Below, in pieces: positions 14,013 to 22,360 of a DNA stretch of 42,501 bases. Made by a program: the position numbers and the translations under genes. The stretch is from an uncultured Alphaproteobacteria bacterium. GTDB taxonomy: Bacteria; Pseudomonadota; Alphaproteobacteria; Rhizobiales; Aestuariivirgaceae. The stretch lies in NCBI GenBank assembly GCA_945957365.1, contig CAMFKI010000028.1, positions 1 to 42,501 of the forward strand, given 5' to 3'. The notes beneath the pieces are model-generated. The model searched no databases, had not been told where the DNA came from, and worked only from the letters and a program-made list of their open reading frames with translations. Positions within the stretch are counted from its first letter, which is position 1, and each line of letters opens with the position of its first letter.

Positions 14013-15374
14013 TCAGGCCGAAGCCATCTCTTCCTCGTCCTCGACCATCTTCTGGAGTTCTTCCTTGGTCACCGTCTTCTCGTCCACCTTGGCGGTGGCG
14101 ACGATGGCGTCGACGACCTTCTGCTCGAAGATGGGCCCGCGCAGTTCCATCATCGCCTGCGGATTGCGGCGGTAGTAGTCGATGACCATCTTTTCCTGGC
14201 CGGGGAACTGGCGCATGCGGTTCATCAGCGCGTTCTGCAGCTCCTGCTCGGAGACGACGACGCCCTGCTTCTCGCCCATGCGGCCCAGCACCAGGCCCAA
14301 ACGCACGCGGCGCTCGGCAATGGCGCGGTATTCCTTGCGGGCGTCCTCTTCCGTCGTGCCCTCGTCGGCGAAGGACTTGCCCGAGCGCGTCATCTCGCCG
14401 GTCAGCGCGTTCCAGATGCCGTTGAACTCGGCGTCCACCAGCTTCTCGGGGAGTTCGAAGGTGTATTCCTTGTCGAGTGCGTCGAGCACGTCGCGCTTCA
14501 GCTTCATGCCGCTCATCTGGGCGTATTCGGCGCCCATGCGCTCCTTGACCATGTCCTTGAGCTTGCCCAGGTCCTCGAAGCCCATCTTCTTGGCGAAGTC
14601 CTCGTCGATCGGCGCGTCGGCCGCACCCTCGACCTTGGTCACCTTGGTGGCGAATTCGGCGGGCTTGCCGGCGAGTTCGGCAACGCCGTAATCGGCCGGG
14701 AAGGACACCTTCACCGTGACCTCGTCGCCGGCCTTGGCGCCGACCAGCTGGTCCTCGAAGCCCGGAATGAACTGGCCCGAGCCGATCTCGAGGGCCACGT
14801 CATCCGCCGTGCCGCCGTCGAAGGGCTTGCCGTCGATGGTGCCGACGAAATTGATGGTGACGCGGTCACCGGTGGCGGCAGCACCGTCCTTGTCGCTGAA
14901 CGACTTCGACTGCGATGCGATGCGCTTCAGCGTCTCCTCGATCTCGGCCTCGGCGACCGGAACGACGTGGCGGGTGAGGCTCAGGCCCGAATGGTCCTTG
15001 ACCTCGAAGTCGGGGATCACTTCCAGCGCCATGGTGAAGGACAGGTCGCCCTTGCCGTCCATGACGGCGGCGATCTCGGACTCGTCGGTCGGCAGCTTCA
15101 CTTCCGGCTGGTAGGCCGGCTTGAGGTTCTTTTCCTCGAGCAGCTTCTTCGAGCGCGAGTCGACGGCATCCTGCAGCACTTCCGCCATGGCCGACTTGCC
15201 ATAGACCCGCTTCAGATGCGCCACCGGCACCTTGCCGGGGCGGAAGCCCTTGATGTTGGCGCGCTTCGACATGTCAGCGAGCTTGGCGGTAAGCTCGCTG
15301 TCGAGCTCCGCCTGGCCAACCACCACCTTGTATTCGCGCTTGAGGCCAGCGCTGAGCGTCTCGGTAACCTGCAT
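14013..15374 (-). CDS. tig: Trigger factor, ribosome-associated chaperone and peptidyl-prolyl isomerase
   Basis: 453 residues. The ribosome-docking signature GFRPGKVPVAHLKRVYG is at residues 43-59; the FKBP-type isomerase domain follows around residues 165-245 (DRVTINFVGTIDGKPFDGG and the GQFIPGFEDQLVGAK flap); the rest is the helical substrate-binding C-domain with a Glu-rich end. It binds the exit tunnel at L23 and shields nascent chains. AGGAA precedes ATG 15374. tRNA-Leu lies 61 bases upstream on the same strand and may share readthrough. Confidence 0.97.
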   Translation of the reverse strand: MQVTETLSAGLKREYKVVVGQAELDSELTAKLADMSKRANIKGFRPGKVPVAHLKRVYGKSAMAEVLQDAVDSRSKKLLEEKNLKPAYQPEVKLPTDESEIAAVMDGKGDLSFTMALEVIPDFEVKDHSGLSLTRHVVPVAEAEIEETLKRIASQSKSFSDKDGAAATGDRVTINFVGTIDGKPFDGGTADDVALEIGSGQFIPGFEDQLVGAKAGDEVTVKVSFPADYGVAELAGKPAEFATKVTKVEGAADAPIDEDFAKKMGFEDLGKLKDMVKERMGAEYAQMSGMKLKRDVLDALDKEYTFELPEKLVDAEFNGIWNALTGEMTRSGKSFADEGTTEEDARKEYRAIAERRVRLGLVLGRMGEKQGVVVSEQELQNALMNRMRQFPGQEKMVIDYYRRNPQAMMELRGPIFEQKVVDAIVATAKVDEKTVTKEELQKMVEDEEEMASA

Positions 15375-15435
15375 CGTTCCTGCTTCCGTCTAAATTCGAT
15401 GGACCTGTGGCGCCGGATGGATTTGGGCTCGTGCT

Positions 15436-15520
15436 TGGTGCGGGCGGAGGGACTTGAACCCCCACGGGTTTCCCCACAGGAACCTAAATCCTGCGTGTCT
15501 GCCAATTTCACCACGCCCGC
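15436..15520 (-). tRNA. tRNA-Leu (anticodon UAG)
   Basis: 85 bases on the minus strand with a long variable arm. Acceptor GCGGGCG/CGCCCGC, anticodon stem CAGGA/TCCTG around TTTAGGT (anticodon TAG), variable arm near TGGGGAAACCCG, T arm with GGTTCAAGTCC, discriminator A and encoded CCA at 15436-15438. Class II structure confirms leucine rather than another isoacceptor. Confidence 0.95.
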
Positions 15521-15616
15521 GCACGAGCAAAACGCCCGGGCCGTTGCAATGGGCGCGGTCTATAGCAGAGGGGTTTTCGGTATGCCAGTGAAGAAAGCGC
15601 CAGCATCTGCAGGGGC

Positions 15617-16498
15617 TCAGGCCCTGCCGCGGCCCCGGACCTGCGCCAGGGTGGTGAGCCCGACCCCCAGCGCCACCACGGCGATTCCCGCCCAGACGGC
15701 CGGCGGGTAGCGCTCGCCGAGGAACCACACGCCGACGCCCACGCCGACCACAGCGGCCACATAGCCGATCTGCGACAGGTAGGTCGGCCCGCCCACCGCC
15801 TGCAGGCGGAAGAAGGTGAGGTACATGATGGTCGATGCCGCGAGCTGGCCCGCCACGACCAGCGGAATGCGCGCCAGCGGCATGAGGTCGAGGCCGCCCA
15901 CCGCAAGGGCGAGCGCCAGCAGCGGCGCCACGGCCACCAGGTTTATGGTGGCCCCGAGGCGCATCGGCCCCGCCCCGCGCGGCCAGGCCGCCGTGCGGTA
16001 GACGTTGCCCGCGCCGAGGAACACCGGGATCAGGGCCCCCAGCAACAGCCAGCGCGATTCCTCCGCCGCGAAGCCCGCATTGCGCGCCACGATGATGGTG
16101 ACGGCGCCCGCAAGCCCCACCGCGATGCCGAGAACGCCCAGCGGACTCGGCGGCCTGACGCGCAGCGCCATCGACAGGACCGCCGTCGTCACCGGCGAAG
16201 TCGCCACCAGTATGGCGGCAAGCCCGCTGCCGATATGGGGTATGGCAGCGAAGGTCAGCGCCAGCGGGATGACGTTGGAAATCACCGACGAGACCGCAGC
16301 ATAGCGGTAGAGGCCCGCCACCGGCGGCGCCTCCTCGAACAGCCGGGCGGCGACGCCCACGGTGAGGCCCGCGCCGAGGCAGATCACCGCCGCCCACAGC
16401 GCCGGGTTCACGCCTGCGGCGACGGCGATCTTGCCCAAGGGAAAATTGCAGCCGAAGGCCAGGCCGGTGACCAGCAGCAGGACAAGCGGACGGTTCAT
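15617..16498 (-). CDS. EamA/DMT-family membrane transporter
   Basis: 293 residues from ATG 16498, with about ten hydrophobic helices arranged as two EamA halves (first half ends near residue 130, second begins around LLLGALIPVFLGAGNVYRTA). Members of this superfamily export metabolites or amino acids; the substrate cannot be predicted. The ATG overlaps the stop of the NAD(P)HX repair gene (ATGA), so the two are translationally coupled, which decides the start against upstream in-frame options reaching 16570. Coupling with a repair enzyme has no obvious functional link. Confidence 0.8.
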   Translation of the reverse strand: MNRPLVLLLVTGLAFGCNFPLGKIAVAAGVNPALWAAVICLGAGLTVGVAARLFEEAPPVAGLYRYAAVSSVISNVIPLALTFAAIPHIGSGLAAILVATSPVTTAVLSMALRVRPPSPLGVLGIAVGLAGAVTIIVARNAGFAAEESRWLLLGALIPVFLGAGNVYRTAAWPRGAGPMRLGATINLVAVAPLLALALAVGGLDLMPLARIPLVVAGQLAASTIMYLTFFRLQAVGGPTYLSQIGYVAAVVGVGVGVWFLGERYPPAVWAGIAVVALGVGLTTLAQVRGRGRA

Positions 16499-17913
16499 AG
16501 CGCGGTAAGAAGCGTCTCGGCAGTCAGCCCCCGCGGGCCATGCCGGCTGGCCGCATCGCCGTGCAGCCACACCGCCGCGCAGGCCGCCTCGAAGCCCGGA
16601 AGGCCTTGCGCCAGCATGGCGGTGACGATCCCCGCCAGCACGTCGCCGGAGCCCGCGGTGGCCAGCGACGGCGGCGCGTTGACATTGACCCGGGCGCGCC
16701 CGTCGGGTGCGGCGATCACCGTGTCCGCCCCCTTCAGCACCACCACCGCGCCGGAGCGCCCGGCGGCCCGGCGCGCCAGTTCGATCTTTGATTCATCTGC
16801 AGCTTCCAGCCCCTTGAATATACGTGCGAATTCACCAGCATGGGGAGTCATGACCACGGGCCGTCCCTGCCCCAACTCGATGAGCCGGTAAAGCCGCTCG
16901 TTCTCGTCGGCGAAGGACGTCAGCGCATCGGCGTCGAGCACCGCCGCCGCCCCGCTCATCAGCGCTGCCTCGACAAGGTCGCGCGTCTCGACGCCGACAC
17001 CCGCCGCGGGTCCGATGCACACGGCATTCTTGCGCCGGTCGGCCAGCAGTGCCGAAATCTCCAGGTCCGAAAGCATGATGGCCGTGACATGCGCAGCCTG
17101 CACGGCGAGCGCTTCGGGCGTGCCTGCGATGGTCACCAGCCCTGCCCCCGAGCGGAGTGCGGCCTCGGCGGCCAGCCGCGACGCACCTGTGTGCAATGGC
17201 CCGCCGGACACCACGACCGCATGGCCGCGGCCGTATTTGTGGCCCGCCACGGCGGGTTCCGGACGCTGAATATTGCAGTTTATTGAATCCCTTGGGCGGA
17301 TTTCCTGCAAGACTGAATCAGCTATGCCGATGTCGGCGACCACCACCTCGCCGCACAGGATGCGGCCCGGCAGCAGCACGTGGCCGGGCTTGCGGCGGAA
17401 GAAGGTGACCGTCACGTCAGCCCTGATGCTCGCCCCGCGCGGCCGGCCCGTCAGCCCGTCGAGCCCCGAGGGCACGTCGACCGCCACCACCGGGCAGCCG
17501 GCATCCCTGACCGCTTCGGCGAGGCTGAGCGGAAAGTCCTTCGACAGGCCCGCCCCGAACAGCGCATCGACGATGAGACCGGCGCCCGCCATGCTGTCCA
17601 GGGGCTCGACCGGCCCATCCCAGCGCGCCGCCATCATGGCCGCGTCCCCCTTCAGTGCGGCCATATCGCCCAGCAGCGCGAGGCGCACCGGCCAGCCCCA
17701 GGCTTTCAGATGGCGGGCCGCGACGAAGCCGTCGCCGCCATTGTTGCCCGGGCCGCACAGCACCAGAACCGGCCTTGCGCCGTAGCGGCGGACGATGTCC
17801 TCCGCCACCGCCCGCCCGGCGGCCTCCATGAGGCGGTGGCCGGGGATGCCGGAGGCGATGGCCAGTTCATCGGCCCGGTACATCTCGCGGGGGGTCAGCA
17901 AGTCATGGGTCAT
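16495..17913 (-). CDS. nnr: Bifunctional NAD(P)H-hydrate epimerase / ADP-dependent dehydratase
   Basis: 472 residues with two fused domains. Residues 1-215 are the YjeF-N epimerase (GPGNNGGDGFVAARHL around residue 53, VDVPSGLDG near 150); residues 225-472 are the ribokinase-like dehydratase with TPHAGEFARI and GSGDVLAGIV, the ATP/ADP-binding glycine motif. It repairs hydrated NADH/NADPH: the epimerase interconverts R and S forms and the dehydratase restores the S form. Many bacteria carry this fusion. Downstream EamA gene overlaps by ATGA. Confidence 0.93.
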   Translation of the reverse strand: MTHDLLTPREMYRADELAIASGIPGHRLMEAAGRAVAEDIVRRYGARPVLVLCGPGNNGGDGFVAARHLKAWGWPVRLALLGDMAALKGDAAMMAARWDGPVEPLDSMAGAGLIVDALFGAGLSKDFPLSLAEAVRDAGCPVVAVDVPSGLDGLTGRPRGASIRADVTVTFFRRKPGHVLLPGRILCGEVVVADIGIADSVLQEIRPRDSINCNIQRPEPAVAGHKYGRGHAVVVSGGPLHTGASRLAAEAALRSGAGLVTIAGTPEALAVQAAHVTAIMLSDLEISALLADRRKNAVCIGPAAGVGVETRDLVEAALMSGAAAVLDADALTSFADENERLYRLIELGQGRPVVMTPHAGEFARIFKGLEAADESKIELARRAAGRSGAVVVLKGADTVIAAPDGRARVNVNAPPSLATAGSGDVLAGIVTAMLAQGLPGFEAACAAVWLHGDAASRHGPRGLTAETLLTAL

Positions 17914-18007
17914 TGCGGCAGACTAGCGCAAAGCAAGAGCGGGCGGAACCAAACCGCCTCGCGTGCATTGCGTTGTGTACCTTCAGGCCAACCGGAGACA
18001 CCCCGCC

Positions 18008-18256
18008 ATGCGCAGCTTCAATGTCATCGCCCTGGCCATCCTCGTCATCGGCGGGATCAACTGGCTCTTGGTGGGCCTGTTCTCGGTCGACATCGTCGCC
18101 GCGATCTTCGGGGGCGAGACGGGTCAGCACAGCCCGCTGACGCGCATCGTCTATGTCGTCGTCGGCCTCGCGGCGCTCTACTGCCTGACCCTGTTCCGGT
18201 CGATCGCCGGGCAGTCCGACCACCTGCCCCACCGCGCAGCCGATCGACAGGGATGA
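18008..18256 (+). CDS. DUF378 family small membrane protein
   Basis: 82 residues from ATG 18008. Two hydrophobic helices, the first with NVIALAILVIGGINWLLVGL, the GGINWLLVGL signature of DUF378, the second with IVYVVVGLAALYCLTLF. Function unknown; the family is associated with envelope membranes. A GGAGA lies about ten bases upstream. It ends two bases before the palindrome that I read as the glnB enhancer. Confidence 0.75.
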   Translation: MRSFNVIALAILVIGGINWLLVGLFSVDIVAAIFGGETGQHSPLTRIVYVVVGLAALYCLTLFRSIAGQSDHLPHRAADRQG

Positions 18257-18257
18257 C

Positions 18258-18274
18258 TGCCTATTTAATAGGCA
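18258..18274. promoter_or_regulatory. Candidate NtrC enhancer of glnB-glnA
   Basis: TGCCTATTTAATAGGCA is a perfect 7-base inverted repeat with a 3-base centre. It has the TGC-N11-GCA form of the E. coli glnA NtrC sites and lies about 90 bases upstream of the sigma-54 -24 element, a usual enhancer distance. A weaker TGC-N11-GCT half-match is at 18303-18319. Confidence 0.5.
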
Positions 18275-18356
18275 TTACGCTCTCAATTTCATCATTCGGG
18301 CCTGCTTAAATTTCAGGCTCACCCCGGAAGCCCTTGATTCAATGGCGGCGGCCATC

Positions 18357-18372
18357 TGGCACGCGGCATGCA
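18357..18372 (+). promoter_or_regulatory. Sigma-54 (RpoN) promoter of glnB
   Basis: TGGCAC-GCGGC-ATGCA matches the -24/-12 consensus TGGCAC-N5-TTGCA with one change (A for the first T of the -12 half). The expected transcription start is about 18383, leaving a leader of roughly 20 bases with GAGG at 18394 before the ATG. RpoN control by NtrC is well known for glnB-glnA operons. Confidence 0.7.
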
Positions 18373-18401
18373 ACCCTCTCCGCAACAACGCGCGAGGCTG
18401 C

Positions 18402-18740
18402 ATGAAAAAGATCGAAGCGATCATCAAGCCGTTCAAGTTGGACGAGGTGAAGGAAGCGCTGCAGGAAGTGGGCCTGCAGGGCATCACGGTGACCGAGGCC
18501 AAGGGCTTCGGCCGGCAGAAGGGCCATACCGAGCTCTATCGCGGGGCCGAATACGTGGTCGACTTCCTGCCCAAGGTGAAGATCGAAGTCGTCCTCGCCG
18601 ACGAATTCGTCGACCGCGCCGTCGAGGCGATCCAGAACGCCGCCCGCACCGGGCGCATCGGCGACGGCAAGATCTTCATTTCCAACATCGAGCAAGCCAT
18701 CCGCATCCGCACCGGCGAGGCCGGTCCGGACGCGCTGTAA
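18402..18740 (+). CDS. glnB: Nitrogen regulatory protein PII
   Basis: 112 residues, exact PII length. Starts MKKIEAIIKPFKLDEVKEAL, has the T-loop with uridylylatable Y51 (ELYRGAEYVVDFLPK) and the B-loop TGRIGDGKIFI for ATP and 2-oxoglutarate. The homotrimer reports nitrogen and carbon status to GlnE, NtrB and other targets. An open frame extends upstream to 18342 but includes the sigma-54 promoter, so ATG 18402 is the start. First gene of a glnB-glnA operon, 43 bases before glnA. GlnB rather than GlnK is favoured by the glnA neighbour instead of amtB. Confidence 0.96.
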   Translation: MKKIEAIIKPFKLDEVKEALQEVGLQGITVTEAKGFGRQKGHTELYRGAEYVVDFLPKVKIEVVLADEFVDRAVEAIQNAARTGRIGDGKIFISNIEQAIRIRTGEAGPDAL

Positions 18741-18783
18741 CCCCAACACGACAAAAACCAGCTCAGACAAGAGGAAGATCATC

Positions 18784-20202
18784 ATGAGCAAGCCCACGGA
18801 TGCCGCCGGCGTCCTCAAACTCATCAAGGAAAAGGACGTCAAGTACGTCGACCTGCGCTTCACCGATCCGCGCGGCAAGATGCAGCATCTCACCATGGAC
18901 GTCTCGCAGATGCACGAGGACGCCTGGGCCGAGGGCCTGATGTTCGACGGCTCGTCGATCGCCGGCTGGAAGGCCATCAACGAGTCCGACATGGTGCTGA
19001 TGCCCGATCCCTCCTCCGCCCATCTCGACCCCTTCTATGCCCAGACCACGCTCGCCGTGTTCTGCGACATCCTCGAGCCCGGCACCGGCGAAGGCTACGC
19101 GCGTGACCCGCGCATGATCGCCAAGCGCACCGAGGCCTACCTCAAGTCGACCGGCATCGGCGACACCGTGTTCGTCGGCCCCGAGGCCGAATTCTTCATC
19201 TTCGACGACGTGAAGTTCGCGGTGACGCCCTACAACACCGGCTTCAAGCTGGACTCGGTCGAGCTGCCGTCCAACTCCGACCGCGACTACGACACCGGCA
19301 ACATGGGCCACCGCATGCGCACCAAGGGCGGCTACTTCCCGGTGAACCCGATGGATAGCGCCCAGGACATGCGCTCCGAGATGCTCTCCACCATGGGCGA
19401 GATGGGGCTCATGGTCGAGAAGCACCACCACGAGGTCGCCTCCTCGCAGCATGAGCTGGGCACGCGTTTCCAGTCGCTGGTCACCGCCGCCGACCACATG
19501 CAGATCTACAAGTACGTGATCCACAACGTGGCCCACGCCTATGGCAAGACCGCCACCTTCATGCCGAAGCCGATCTTCGGCGACAACGGTTCGGGCATGC
19601 ACTGCCACTTCTCGATCTGGAAGGACGGCAAGACCCAGATGGCCGGCAACCAGTATGCCGACCTGTCGGAAACGACGCTCTACTTCATCGGCGGCGTGAT
19701 CAAGCATGCGAAGGCGCTCAACGCCTTCACCAACCCGTCGACCAACTCCTACAAGCGCCTGGTGCCGGGCTACGAGGCCCCGGTGCTGCTCGCCTACTCC
19801 TCGCGCAACCGCTCGGCCTCCTGCCGCATTCCCTTCACGGCGAACCCGAAGGCCAAGCGCGTCGAAGTCCGCTTCCCCGACCCGACCGCCAATCCCTATC
19901 TCTGCTTCTCGGCGATCATCATGGCCGGCCTCGACGGCATCGTGAACAAGATCCACCCCGGCCCGGCGATGGACAAGAACCTCTACGACCTGCCGCCCGC
20001 TGAGCTCGCCAAGGTTCCGACCGTCTGCGGCTCGCTGCAGGAGGCGATCGACTCGCTCAGCGCCGACCACGAGTTCCTCCTCAAGGGCGGCGTCTTCTCC
20101 AAGGACCAGATCGAGAGCTACCTCGAACTGAAGCAGGAAGAGCAGGACCGCTACCGGATGACGCCGCACCCGGTCGAGTTCGACATGTACTACTCCTGCT
20201 GA
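18784..20202 (+). CDS. glnA: Glutamine synthetase type I
   Basis: 472 residues. Beta-grasp domain (residues 1-100), then the catalytic barrel with GPEAEFFIFD, the NHMHCH-like metal segment GSGMHCHFSIWKDGK and the ATP-site NPSTNSYKRLVPGYEAP. Y401 in DKNLYDLPP is the adenylylation tyrosine, so GlnE control is expected. The dodecamer condenses glutamate and ammonium to glutamine. AGAGGAAG precedes the ATG. Cotranscribed with glnB from the sigma-54 promoter and ended by a strong hairpin at 20230. Confidence 0.98.
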   Translation: MSKPTDAAGVLKLIKEKDVKYVDLRFTDPRGKMQHLTMDVSQMHEDAWAEGLMFDGSSIAGWKAINESDMVLMPDPSSAHLDPFYAQTTLAVFCDILEPGTGEGYARDPRMIAKRTEAYLKSTGIGDTVFVGPEAEFFIFDDVKFAVTPYNTGFKLDSVELPSNSDRDYDTGNMGHRMRTKGGYFPVNPMDSAQDMRSEMLSTMGEMGLMVEKHHHEVASSQHELGTRFQSLVTAADHMQIYKYVIHNVAHAYGKTATFMPKPIFGDNGSGMHCHFSIWKDGKTQMAGNQYADLSETTLYFIGGVIKHAKALNAFTNPSTNSYKRLVPGYEAPVLLAYSSRNRSASCRIPFTANPKAKRVEVRFPDPTANPYLCFSAIIMAGLDGIVNKIHPGPAMDKNLYDLPPAELAKVPTVCGSLQEAIDSLSADHEFLLKGGVFSKDQIESYLELKQEEQDRYRMTPHPVEFDMYYSC

Positions 20203-20229
20203 GAATCAAACCCTCGGGACGCGACAGAA

Positions 20230-20257
20230 AAAGCCCCGGCCGCAAGGCCGGGGCTTT
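20230..20257 (+). terminator. Terminator of glnB-glnA
   Basis: A perfect 12-base stem, AAAGCCCCGGCC (20230-20241) with GGCCGGGGCTTT (20246-20257), around a GCAA tetraloop. The T tail is only three bases, but the stem is very stable. The 234 bases from here to the next gene hold no gene I can support. Confidence 0.85.
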
Positions 20258-20491
20258 GACGTTGAAGGACGTGACCGTGTTTTTACAGGCCTACCAAAGA
20301 TGGCAAACACCGACATTTTCGGCGCAGAGAGGTTCAAATTGGGGCCGTCGCGGGCCACTCGTGTGGCAATGCAGCAACAACGTGCAGAATTTCAATCCCT
20401 GCGGCTCTCGTTCATGAACTGTGAAGGCGGGATTGTGGTAATCCATTGCAATCAAGTCCGGATAACTCGGTTTGAAGTAGGGGATTGAGTA

Positions 20492-21259
20492 ATGAAGAAA
20501 GTACTGCTTGCTGGTTCCGCGCTGATCGCGGCCCTGTCGTTCGTTTCGGCCGCCCACGCCGCTGACATGCCCGCCGCGCCGTCCTACAACTGGACCGGCT
20601 TCTACGTCGGCGCCAACGCCGGCGTGTCGTGGAACAATTCGTCCGTCGACAACAAGTTCTCGGTGGACGGCACGCGCCTGAACGACATCGACAACAAGAT
20701 CGACAACAGCCAGGCGGCTTTCACCGCTGGCGGCCTGCTTGGCTACAACTACCAGATCGACCACATCGTGCTCGGTGTTGAAACCGACTTCAACTACCTG
20801 GGCTTCGACGAAAACGGCAGCCGCAAGTACAGCTTCGATCACGGCGGCGACGTTGGCGAGGTGGACCTGTCTGCCAAGGGCGACCTCCAGACCGACTGGT
20901 TCGGCACCATCCGCGGCCGTCTCGGCTATGCCGCCGACAACTTCCTGGTCTACGGCACCGGCGGTCTCGCCTATGGCAACGTGAACAGCAACGGCAAGGT
21001 CACGCTGTCCAACGATGGCACCGACTACACCTGGAAGGGCTCCAACGACCAGACCAACTGGGGCTGGACCGTCGGTGGCGGTGTCGAATACGGCATCGAC
21101 CAGTGGAGCCTTGGCGTCGAGTATCTCTACGTGAACCTGGGCTCGGGCAACTGGTCCGACAATCACGAAGAAGACCTTCCGCATGATTTCGGCCTGAAGG
21201 GCAGCGCGGACTACGCCTTCAGCACCGTTCGCGCCACTGTGAAGTACCGCTTCCAGTAA
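20492..21259 (+). CDS. Outer-membrane beta-barrel protein (Omp25/RopB-like porin family)
   Basis: 255 residues. A signal peptide (hydrophobic ALIAALSFVSA, cleavage after AHA at about residue 23) is followed by NWTGFYVGANAG, the standard start of the Omp25/Omp31 eight-strand barrel family. Alternating strands with WFGTIRGRLGYAADNFLVYG and SLGVEYLYVNLG follow, ending YRFQ; one residue follows the usual terminal Phe. Such proteins are abundant structural outer-membrane proteins, not general porins. ATG 20492 follows GGGGATTGAG. It has its own terminator and probably its own promoter in the preceding gene-free 230 bases. Confidence 0.85.
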   Translation: MKKVLLAGSALIAALSFVSAAHAADMPAAPSYNWTGFYVGANAGVSWNNSSVDNKFSVDGTRLNDIDNKIDNSQAAFTAGGLLGYNYQIDHIVLGVETDFNYLGFDENGSRKYSFDHGGDVGEVDLSAKGDLQTDWFGTIRGRLGYAADNFLVYGTGGLAYGNVNSNGKVTLSNDGTDYTWKGSNDQTNWGWTVGGGVEYGIDQWSLGVEYLYVNLGSGNWSDNHEEDLPHDFGLKGSADYAFSTVRATVKYRFQ

Positions 21260-21281
21260 GCGCCAGACCATTCCGACGATC

Positions 21282-21310
21282 AGCCCCGGCAGCGATGCCG
21301 GGGCTTTTTT
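21282..21310 (+). terminator. Terminator of the outer-membrane protein gene
   Basis: AGCCCCGGCA (21282-21291) pairs with TGCCGGGGCT (21296-21305) around GCGA, then TTTTTT. A classical Rho-independent terminator. Confidence 0.92.
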
Positions 21311-21433
21311 CGTTGGTGGACCATTCCCAAGATTCATCCCGGCCCTGCCCGCAACAGTGCCCGCCTGAACCGTGCAAGTCACCTTAGCTGGTCCTTGTGG
21401 CCGCGCCCCTCCTCGCGCTAACTGCGCAACGTC

Positions 21434-22360
21434 ATGACCCACGCTTCCACGATCGACGCCCGCTTGGCTGCCAACCACTTCCGCGCCGGCGTGCTGCTCG
21501 TCGCCGGGTCCGCCATCACCTGGAGCTTCGGCGGCACCATCGCGCGCTTCATCCACGTCGCCGACAGCTGGACGGTGGTGTTCTGGCGCGCGCTCTTCGC
21601 CGCGTCCTTCCTGCTGGTCTTCATGCTGTGGCGCGACGGTCCCAAGGCCACCGCCGGACTGTTCCGCAACATGGGCCTGCCCGGTCTGGGCGTCGCCATC
21701 TGCTTCGGCGTCGCCTCGTCCTGCTTCGTGGTGGCGCTGCAATACACCACGGTGGCCAATATCCTGCTCACCCAGGCGGCGGCTCCGCTGTTCGCCGGGC
21801 TGCTGGCCTGGATGGTGTTCGGCGAGCGCATCAACGCCGCCACCTGGGCTGCCATCCTCGCGGTGATCGCCGGCGTGGGCATCATGGTCTCGGCATCGTT
21901 TTCGGGCGAGGTGTCCCCGATCGGTGACGGCCTGGCGCTGGTCATCACGCTGATGTTCTCGGCCGCCATCGTCATCACCCGCCATCACCCGGAGGTGCGG
22001 ATGATGCCGGCCGTCTGCCTCGGCACGGCCATGGCCTGTGCCGCCGCCTTCCTGTTATCTGGACCGCTGGCCGTAAGCCTTCAGGATCTCGGTTGGCTGT
22101 TCCTGTTCGGCGCCGTCAATCTCGGCGCGGGGCTCGCCATGTTCGTCACCGGGGCGCGGCTCATCCCGGCTGCCCTCGCCGCCCTGGTCGGCACGCTCGA
22201 GCCGGTGCTGGGGCCCTTGTGGGTGTGGCTCATCCACGGCGAGGTGCCGGTGGCGCGCACCATCTTCGGCGGCGCCATCGTGTTCCTCGCGCTGTTCCTG
22301 CACATCCTCAATGACTGGCGGCGGCAGCGAGAGCGGAAGCGTACCAACCCCACGGCCTGA
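21434..22360 (+). CDS. EamA/DMT-family transporter
   Basis: 308 residues with about ten membrane helices in two EamA repeats; WSFGGTIARF near residue 30 and FGAVNLGAGLAMFVTGARLIP in the second half are typical. The C-terminus is strongly basic (WRRQRERKR), pointing inside. Substrate unknown. Its last 53 bases overlap the end of the convergent LysR gene, so antisense interference between the two messages is possible. Confidence 0.82.
   Translation: MTHASTIDARLAANHFRAGVLLVAGSAITWSFGGTIARFIHVADSWTVVFWRALFAASFLLVFMLWRDGPKATAGLFRNMGLPGLGVAICFGVASSCFVVALQYTTVANILLTQAAAPLFAGLLAWMVFGERINAATWAAILAVIAGVGIMVSASFSGEVSPIGDGLALVITLMFSAAIVITRHHPEVRMMPAVCLGTAMACAAAFLLSGPLAVSLQDLGWLFLFGAVNLGAGLAMFVTGARLIPAALAALVGTLEPVLGPLWVWLIHGEVPVARTIFGGAIVFLALFLHILNDWRRQRERKRTNPTA

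Noticed and set aside
13830..15710. A rightward open frame of about 626 codons opposite tig
   Set aside because: Antisense shadow; it runs through tRNA-Leu and the tig terminator and has no ribosome site.
18763..20169. A leftward open frame of about 468 codons opposite glnA
   Set aside because: Antisense shadow of glnA with Val/His/Gly-rich composition and no recognisable motif.
20300..20488. A short rightward frame (62 codons) just before the outer-membrane protein gene
   Set aside because: No ribosome site, no similarity and location in a promoter-like spacer; more likely untranslated leader.
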